Source: Anaerolineae bacterium (lineage in GTDB: Bacteria; Chloroflexota; Anaerolineae; J102). Taken from it: a stretch of 9,509 nucleotides of DNA. The stretch is taken from assembly GCA_026985975.1 (NCBI GenBank), contig JALSPL010000379.1:1-9509 (forward strand), given 5' to 3'. The translations under genes were made by a program, and so were the position numbers. This document shows positions 5,002 through 9,509 of this stretch, in pieces. Within the stretch, counting starts at the first letter, position 1; every line of letters starts with the position of its first letter. The notes beneath the pieces were generated by a model, which worked only from the letters and a program-made list of their open reading frames with translations, had not been told where the DNA came from and ran no database searches.

Positions 5002-6108
5002 ATGACTGAACTGAAACGCACAGCCCTGCATGACGTGCACGTGGCCATGGGCGCGCGCATGGCGCCCTTCGCCGGGTACGACATGCCCATCCAGTATCCC
5101 ACCGGCCCCATGGTCGAGCATCACGCCGTGCGCAACGCGGCAGGCCTCTTCGACATCGACCACATGGGCCAGGTGGAACTCATCGGGCCCGACGCCGAGG
5201 CCTTTTTGCAATACATCCAGCCGCGGGATGTGAGCCAGATGAAGGTGTGGGACGCAGAATACAGTTATCTCTGTTACCAGGATGGGACGTTTGTGGATGA
5301 CATCTTCATCTACAAGCTGCCGGAGGAAAAATGGATGATCGTCATCAACGCTGACAACCGCGAGAAGGACATCTTCTGGATGGACACCCACATCGTGGGC
5401 TTCGACGCGGACATCATCGATATCTCCGACCCCACCTACATGCTGGCCCTGCAAGGCCCCAAGGCCCAGGCCATCCTGCAAAAACTCACCGACTACGATC
5501 TGAACCAGGTGGCTTTTCACACCGCGGCCAGGCTGCAAGTGGGCGGCGTCGACACCCTCATCGGGGCCACGGGCTACACCGGCGAATATGGCTACGAGCT
5601 CTTCTTCCCCGAGGAGAAGGCCATCGCCATGTGGGAACTGCTGCTGGAGACGGGCAAGGAGGAGGGCTTGCTGGCATGCGGTCTGGCCGCCCGCGATTCC
5701 CTGCGCTTCGAAGCCTGCCTGCCCCTCTATGGCCATGAGATCAACGCCCGGGTCGAACCCGTGGGCGCCCGGCTGAGCTGGGTGTGCGATTGGGACAAAG
5801 GCCCGTGGCTCGGGCGGGAAGCCGTGCTGAAGACCAAGCTGGAGAAGCCCGATATGCTGCTGGTGGGCCTGGAGATGATCGACAAAGGCGTGCCGCGCGG
5901 GCATTACGAAGTGGCCAAGGATGGCAAAGTCATCGGCTGGGTCACCACCGGCATGAAATCCCCCACCCTGGGCAAATTCCTGGCCCTGGCCTACGTGCCC
6001 CAGGGCTACAACAAATTCGGCACAGAGCTGGAAGTCATCATCCGCGGCAAGCCCAAAAAAGCCGTGGTGGTGCGCCGCCCCTTCTACATCCCCGCCTATC
6101 GACGATAA
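5002..6108 (+). CDS. gcvT: Aminomethyltransferase, glycine cleavage T protein
   Basis: GcvT takes the aminomethyl group from lipoyl-GcvH, releases ammonia and makes 5,10-methylene-tetrahydrofolate. The 368 residues match the normal length. Visible family blocks are GLFDIDHMGQVEL (48-60), FVDDIFIYKL (97-106, with Asp99/Asp100 in the catalytic-aspartate position), NADNREKD (116-123), TGYTGEYGYELF (190-201), GLAARDSLRFEACLPLYG (227-244), KGVPRGHYEV (295-304) and SPTLGKFLALAYV (320-332). The chosen ATG 5002 has GGGAGG (4990-4995) 6 nt upstream. The reading frame stays open back to a GTG at 4852, but that part is riboswitch RNA, so the longer start is wrong. It is the first gene of the gcv operon, directly under riboswitch control, and is followed by an unusually long 266-nt gap before gcvH. 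Confidence 0.97.
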   Translation: MTELKRTALHDVHVAMGARMAPFAGYDMPIQYPTGPMVEHHAVRNAAGLFDIDHMGQVELIGPDAEAFLQYIQPRDVSQMKVWDAEYSYLCYQDGTFVDDIFIYKLPEEKWMIVINADNREKDIFWMDTHIVGFDADIIDISDPTYMLALQGPKAQAILQKLTDYDLNQVAFHTAARLQVGGVDTLIGATGYTGEYGYELFFPEEKAIAMWELLLETGKEEGLLACGLAARDSLRFEACLPLYGHEINARVEPVGARLSWVCDWDKGPWLGREAVLKTKLEKPDMLLVGLEMIDKGVPRGHYEVAKDGKVIGWVTTGMKSPTLGKFLALAYVPQGYNKFGTELEVIIRGKPKKAVVVRRPFYIPAYRR

Positions 6109-6136
6109 AACGATGGATCGCCTGAAAAATGCTTTA

Positions 6137-6167
6137 TCTCACGCAAAGACGCCGAGGCGCAAAGAGA
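6137..6167. repeat. CGCAAAG-type dispersed intergenic repeat
   Basis: TCTC-ACGCAAAG-ACGCCGAGG-CGCAAAG-AGA consists of short CGCAAAG/CGCCGAG units framed by TCTC and GAGA. I recall very similar sequences (the reverse strand often read as LRAFASLRE-like tails in misannotated ORFs) as common intergenic repeats in several bacterial phyla. The identification rests on memory, not a search. Confidence 0.5.
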
Positions 6168-6175
6168 AATGTCAA

Positions 6176-6204
6176 GGTTTCGCCAAGAAAATCTGGCTGA
6201 AACC
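6176..6204 (+). other. Stable hairpin between gcvT and gcvH
   Basis: GGTTTCGCCA (6176-6185) pairs with TGGC and GAAACC (6194-6197, 6199-6204), interrupted by one bulged T at 6198, around an 8-nt loop. Ten base pairs make it a solid structure. No T-run follows on the plus strand, so it is more likely an mRNA-stability or processing element than a terminator. Confidence 0.5.
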
Positions 6205-6300
6205 CCGCCATTCTTGCTGTTTTCCCAAACGTCATTGCTGACTCAGACCTTTTTTCAGGGGAGCCAACGATAACCGCCTGACCGCGGCGATAGCCAAATC

Positions 6301-6360
6301 CCCACCAATCTCGATAAATCTCGATAAATCTCAACGAATCTCTACCAACCTCCACTCACC
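6301..6360. repeat. Degenerate 10-bp tandem repeat upstream of gcvH
   Basis: Six consecutive decamers share a Y-rich 3' half: CCCACCAATC, TCGATAAATC twice, TCAACGAATC, TCTACCAACC and TCCACTCACC. The two central units are identical and divergence grows outward. The array is almost free of G and so should be unstructured in RNA. It ends exactly where AAGGAG of the gcvH ribosome-binding site begins (6361-6366). Confidence 0.75.
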
Positions 6361-6374
6361 AAGGAGATTTTCCC

Positions 6375-6770
6375 ATGTCCCTGAAATACGACCCCAACCT
6401 GAAGTACGCCGAAACCGATGAGTGGGCCCGCGTCGATGATGACGGCATCGTCGTCGTTGGCATCAGCGATTACGCCCAGGACGCCCTCTCAGACATCGTT
6501 TATGTCGAGCTGCCGGAAGTGGGCGATGAAGTCAGCGCCGGCGACGCCGTGTCCACCGTCGAATCGGTCAAAGCCGCCTCCGACATCATCAGCCCCGTCT
6601 CGGGCGAGATCGTCGAGGTGAACGAGGCGCTGGATGACGCGCCCGAGAGCATCAACGAAGACCCCTACGGCGCCTGGATTTTCAAAGTCAAGGCCAGCGA
6701 TCTTTCCGAGCTGGACAAGCTGATGGACGCCGCCGCCTACGAAGCATTCAACGCCACCAGGGAGCACTAA
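6375..6770 (+). CDS. gcvH: Glycine cleavage system H protein (lipoyl carrier)
   Basis: GcvH is the small lipoylated shuttle that carries the aminomethyl arm between the P, T and L proteins. The 131 residues match the family length. The lipoylation motif VESVKAASDI is at 62-71, with Lys66 as the modified residue, followed by SPVSGEIVEVNEAL (73-86). The N-terminal KYAETDEWARV and ISDYAQDALSDIVYVELP blocks and the C-terminal INEDPYGAWIFKVK are all present. ATG 6375 has AGGAG (6362-6366) 8 nt upstream. The stop TAA is one base from the gcvPA start, so these two genes are tightly linked. Confidence 0.97.
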   Translation: MSLKYDPNLKYAETDEWARVDDDGIVVVGISDYAQDALSDIVYVELPEVGDEVSAGDAVSTVESVKAASDIISPVSGEIVEVNEALDDAPESINEDPYGAWIFKVKASDLSELDKLMDAAAYEAFNATREH

Positions 6771-6771
6771 A

Positions 6772-8151
6772 ATGCGCTACATTCCTCACACCGAGGCTGA
6801 GCGCCAGGCGATGATGGCGGCTATCGGCATCGAGGACATCGACGAGTTATTCGCCGACGTGCCCGCCGATTTCCGCTATCCGCAACTGGACCTGCCAGAG
6901 CCTTTGACCGAGATGGAGGTGATGCGGGAGCTGGACGCCATGGCCGCAGAAAACGCCAATCTGCGGGAATTCGCCAGCTTTTTGGGCGCGGGCGCTTACA
7001 ACCACTTCGTGCCCGCCATCGTCGACACAGTCATCAGCCGCGGCGAGTTTTACACCGCCTACACCCCCTATCAGCCCGAGATCAGCCAGGGCACGCTGCA
7101 AGCCGCGTTCGAATATCAGAGCATGGTGGCGGCGCTGACCGGCATGGATGTCGTCAATGCTTCGCATTATGACGGCGCCACCGCAGTGGCCGAAGCCGCG
7201 GTCATGGCGGTGAATGTCCTCCGCCACAAACGCCGCACCATCGTGGTCTCGCCCAGCCTGCATCCCCAATATCGTCAAGTGCTGCGCACCTACACCCAGG
7301 GCATGGATCTCAAAATCATCGGCGATGAGCTGGAGGGCAACGACTTCCACGCCCTCATCGAGCTCTGCGACAAGGACGCCGCTCTGGTCATCGTGCAGAA
7401 TCCCGACTTTCTGGGCCAGTTGCACACGCCGCAAGAGATGCAGGACCTGGCCGATGCGGTGCATGCCAAAGGCGCGCTGCTGGCCGTCTCCACCGATCCC
7501 ATCGCCCTGGGCCTGCTGAAACCGCCGGGGGAGATGGGCGCTGACATCGTTACCGCCGAGGGACATGTGCTGGGCAACAGCATCAGCTTCGGCGGACCTT
7601 ACCTGGGCATCTTCGCCTTCCGCCAGAAATATGTGCGCAAGAGCTCCGGCCGTCTGGTGGGCGAGACCATCGACGCCGACGGCAAAAAAGGCTATGTGCT
7701 CACCCTCTCCACCCGCGAACAGCACATTCGCCGCGAAAAAGCCACCAGCAACATCTGCTCCAACCAGGCTCTGAACGCCCTGGCAGCGGCCGCCTATCTG
7801 GCCGCCATGGGCAAGAACGGCTTGCGCAAAGTAGCGGAATTGAGCTGGCACAAGGCCCACTACGCCGCCCAACAGATCGCCCAACTGGACGGCTATGAAG
7901 TGATGAGCGACAAGCCCTTCTTCAAGGAGTTCGTGGTCAAATGCCCGCGGCCCGTGGCCGAAATCAATCAATATCTTCTGGAGGAGTACGGCATCATCGG
8001 CGGTTATGATCTGAGCCAGGAGTATCCTGAGCTGGGTGACGCCATGCTGTTGTGCGTGACCGAGATGAACGCCCGCGAAGAAATCGACGACCTGGTAACC
8101 GCGCTCAGCGAAGCTGCGGCCCCCATGATCCGGCTGGAGGTGACGCTGTGA
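6772..8151 (+). CDS. gcvPA: Glycine dehydrogenase (decarboxylating) subunit 1
   Basis: This 459-residue protein is the N-terminal-type (alpha) subunit of the two-chain P protein, which decarboxylates glycine and transfers the aminomethyl group to GcvH. Family blocks are FLGAGAYNHFVPAIVDTVIS (69-88), the stretch from TAYTPYQPEISQGTLQ into AAFEYQ, HYDGATAVAEA, and REKATSNICSNQALNALAAA near the C-terminal third. As in other split enzymes this subunit lacks the PLP lysine, which is in GcvPB; both chains are needed for the active site. ATG 6772 has AGGGAG (6759-6764) inside the end of gcvH. The 3' end overlaps gcvPB by 4 nt (GTGA), a sign of translational coupling and 1:1 assembly. Confidence 0.97.
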   Translation: MRYIPHTEAERQAMMAAIGIEDIDELFADVPADFRYPQLDLPEPLTEMEVMRELDAMAAENANLREFASFLGAGAYNHFVPAIVDTVISRGEFYTAYTPYQPEISQGTLQAAFEYQSMVAALTGMDVVNASHYDGATAVAEAAVMAVNVLRHKRRTIVVSPSLHPQYRQVLRTYTQGMDLKIIGDELEGNDFHALIELCDKDAALVIVQNPDFLGQLHTPQEMQDLADAVHAKGALLAVSTDPIALGLLKPPGEMGADIVTAEGHVLGNSISFGGPYLGIFAFRQKYVRKSSGRLVGETIDADGKKGYVLTLSTREQHIRREKATSNICSNQALNALAAAAYLAAMGKNGLRKVAELSWHKAHYAAQQIAQLDGYEVMSDKPFFKEFVVKCPRPVAEINQYLLEEYGIIGGYDLSQEYPELGDAMLLCVTEMNAREEIDDLVTALSEAAAPMIRLEVTL

Positions 8152-9509
8152 AATACGACGATTATATCTACGATCTGAGCAGGCCCGGTCGCACCGGCGT
8201 GGATATGCCCGCGCCCGACGTGCCCGAGACCCCCATCCCCGCCGAATTTCTGCGGGAAGAGCTGCCCCTGCCTGAATTGAGCCTGCCCCAGGTGGCCCGC
8301 CACTATCTGCGCCTGAGCCAGAAGAATTACGCGGTGGACAAGGGCTTCTATCCTCTGGGCTCCTGCACCATGAAATACAATCCCAAGGTGAATGAATGGG
8401 CGGCGCGGCTGCCCGGCTTCACCGCCATCCACCCCCTGCAGGACCCGAGCACGGTGCAGGGGGCCATGGGCCTGATGTATGATCTGCAACAGATGATCGG
8501 GGAGATCGCGGGCTTCGATGCGGTGTCCTTGCAGCCCGCGGCCGGCGCGCACGGCGAATTCACCGGCGTGCTGATCATGCGGGCGGCGCAACTGGCCCGA
8601 GGCGAAACCCGGCGCCACAAGATCCTGGTGCCCGACTCGGCCCATGGCACCAATCCCGCCAGCACCAGCATGGCCGGATTCACCGCAGTGCAAATCCCCA
8701 GCGACAAAGATGGCAATGTAGACATCGAGGCCCTGAAAACGGCCCTGGATGACGAAGTCATCGGCATTATGATCACCAATCCCAACACCCTGGGCCTGTT
8801 CGAAGCGCATATCGTCGAAGTGTGCGATCTGGTGCACCAGGCCGGGGGGCTGGTCTATGGCGATGGCGCCAACCTCAACGCCATCATGGGCGTCGTCCGC
8901 CCCGGCGATCTGGGCATCGACGTGATGCACTTCAACCTGCACAAGACCTTCAGCACGCCTCACGGCGGCGGCGGGCCCGGCAGCGGCCCGGTGGGCGTCA
9001 CCGCCAAGCTGGCCGAATTCCTGCCCGGGCCCATCGTGGACCTGGACGAGGATGAAGGCGAATATGTGTGGCGACGCCCCGCGCACAGCATAGGCCGCAT
9101 CAAGAGCTTCCACGGCAACTTTGGCGTCATGGTGCGGGCCTACGCCTACATCAGGATGCACGGCGCAGAAGGTCTGCGGCAAGTCAGCGAGATGGCGGTG
9201 CTCAATGCCAACTACATGCAGGCCCGAATTTTACAAATGGGCGATTATCCGATACCATACGGGCATCGCCACTGCATGCACGAAACCGTGGCCCAGGGCA
9301 AGCTATCCGGGGCCGACGACGTGCACACCCTGGACATCGCCAAGCGTCTCATCGACTACGATTATCATCCCCCCACCATCTACTTCCCGCTCATCGTGCA
9401 TGAAGCGCTGATGATGGAGCCCACCGAAACGGAAGACAAGGAGACGTTGGACGGTTTCCTGGAGACGCTGGACAAAATTGCAGATGAGGCCCGCAGCAAT
9501 CCCGACTTG
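8148..9509 (+). CDS. gcvPB: Glycine dehydrogenase (decarboxylating) subunit 2, 3' end outside
   Basis: GcvPB is the PLP-carrying catalytic subunit of the split P protein. The frame is open for 454 codons to the window edge; the family usually has about 480-490 residues, so only the last few dozen are missing. Visible blocks are KGFYPLGSCTMKYNPKVNE, PAAGAHGEFTGVLIMRA, DSAHGTNPAS, NPNTLGLFE, the PLP site NLHKTFSTPHGGGGPGSGP with Lys266, GRIKSFHGNFGV, and C-terminal HPPTIYFPLIVHEALM followed by EPTETE. The start is GTG 8148, overlapping the gcvPA stop as GTGA, with GGAGG at 8136-8140, 7 nt upstream. It is the fourth gene of the operon; lpd/gcvL for the L protein is not in view. Confidence 0.96.
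   Translation, partial: MKYDDYIYDLSRPGRTGVDMPAPDVPETPIPAEFLREELPLPELSLPQVARHYLRLSQKNYAVDKGFYPLGSCTMKYNPKVNEWAARLPGFTAIHPLQDPSTVQGAMGLMYDLQQMIGEIAGFDAVSLQPAAGAHGEFTGVLIMRAAQLARGETRRHKILVPDSAHGTNPASTSMAGFTAVQIPSDKDGNVDIEALKTALDDEVIGIMITNPNTLGLFEAHIVEVCDLVHQAGGLVYGDGANLNAIMGVVRPGDLGIDVMHFNLHKTFSTPHGGGGPGSGPVGVTAKLAEFLPGPIVDLDEDEGEYVWRRPAHSIGRIKSFHGNFGVMVRAYAYIRMHGAEGLRQVSEMAVLNANYMQARILQMGDYPIPYGHRHCMHETVAQGKLSGADDVHTLDIAKRLIDYDYHPPTIYFPLIVHEALMMEPTETEDKETLDGFLETLDKIADEARSNPDL

Larger units (their letters stand above)
6109..6374. other. Intra-operon spacer between gcvT and gcvH
   Basis: This 266-nt spacer has no credible gene and no intrinsic terminator on the plus strand. It holds a CGCAAAG-type repeat (6137-6167), a strong hairpin (6176-6204), and a degenerate 10-bp tandem repeat (6301-6360) that ends at the gcvH ribosome-binding site. 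An open frame on the minus strand across it looks like translated repeat. I see no clear promoter, so gcvH probably depends on read-through from gcvT. Confidence 0.65.

Noticed and set aside
6134..6355. Minus-strand 73-codon frame in the gcvT-gcvH gap
   Set aside because: It is a translation of the decamer array and of the CGCAAAG-type repeat, a usual source of false small ORFs.
4942..9182. Long minus-strand frames opposite gcvT (4942-5904), gcvPA (6847-7971) and gcvPB (8004-9182)
   Set aside because: Shadows of well-identified plus-strand genes, rich in H, Q, G and A, with no recognisable domains.
9225..9300. Possible frameshift near the gcvPB C-terminus, where other frames open up
   Set aside because: Reading codon by codon, the gcvPB frame continues intact through CMHE, HPPTIYFPLI and EPTETE to the window end.

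Overview
The window reads as a piece of a moderately GC-rich bacterial chromosome, most likely Chloroflexota (Anaerolineae/Caldilineae side). The main hint is the solute-binding lipoprotein, whose lipobox is followed by a charged VVEKEV-repeat linker that I associate with that phylum. A two-subunit glycine decarboxylase (gcvPA + gcvPB) and a class I two-subunit type fumarase fit but do not prove it. No phage, IS, CRISPR or toxin genes are visible. This is core metabolism, and the interest lies in the RNA and repeats between genes.

Layout: (1) 1-302, minus strand, 5' end of a class I fumarate hydratase alpha-type gene. (2) 303-721, divergent intergenic region with a near-consensus sigma70 promoter (557-585) reading right. 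(3) 722-4418, a carbohydrate CUT1 ABC importer set: MalF-like permease, MalG-like permease (8-nt overlap), then the binding lipoprotein behind a 123-nt gap with its own candidate promoter. A clear intrinsic terminator (4450-4481) follows. No ATPase gene is present. (4) 4551-5001, a promoter and a tandem glycine riboswitch. (5) 5002-9509, the glycine cleavage operon gcvT - gcvH - gcvPA - gcvPB. The last gene runs off the window, and lpd/gcvL is not seen.

How the parts work together: GcvPA/GcvPB decarboxylate glycine and load the aminomethyl group on the lipoyl arm of GcvH. GcvT then passes the one-carbon unit to tetrahydrofolate and releases ammonia. The upstream RNA would sense glycine and adjust gcvT translation, since no U-run terminator lies between aptamer 2 and gcvT. 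The sugar importer is a separate transcription unit with no evident functional link to gcv.

Most notable: aptamer 1 of the riboswitch carries a 107-nt AT-rich, largely palindromic insertion inside its P2 stem. The apical loop of its P3 arm shows CCTCCC, an exact complement of the gcvT Shine-Dalgarno GGGAGG. The 3' strand of aptamer-2 P1 can pair instead with a downstream 7-mer. The 266-nt gap between gcvT and gcvH holds a CGCAAAG-type repeat, a strong hairpin and a degenerate 10-bp tandem repeat ending at the gcvH ribosome-binding site.
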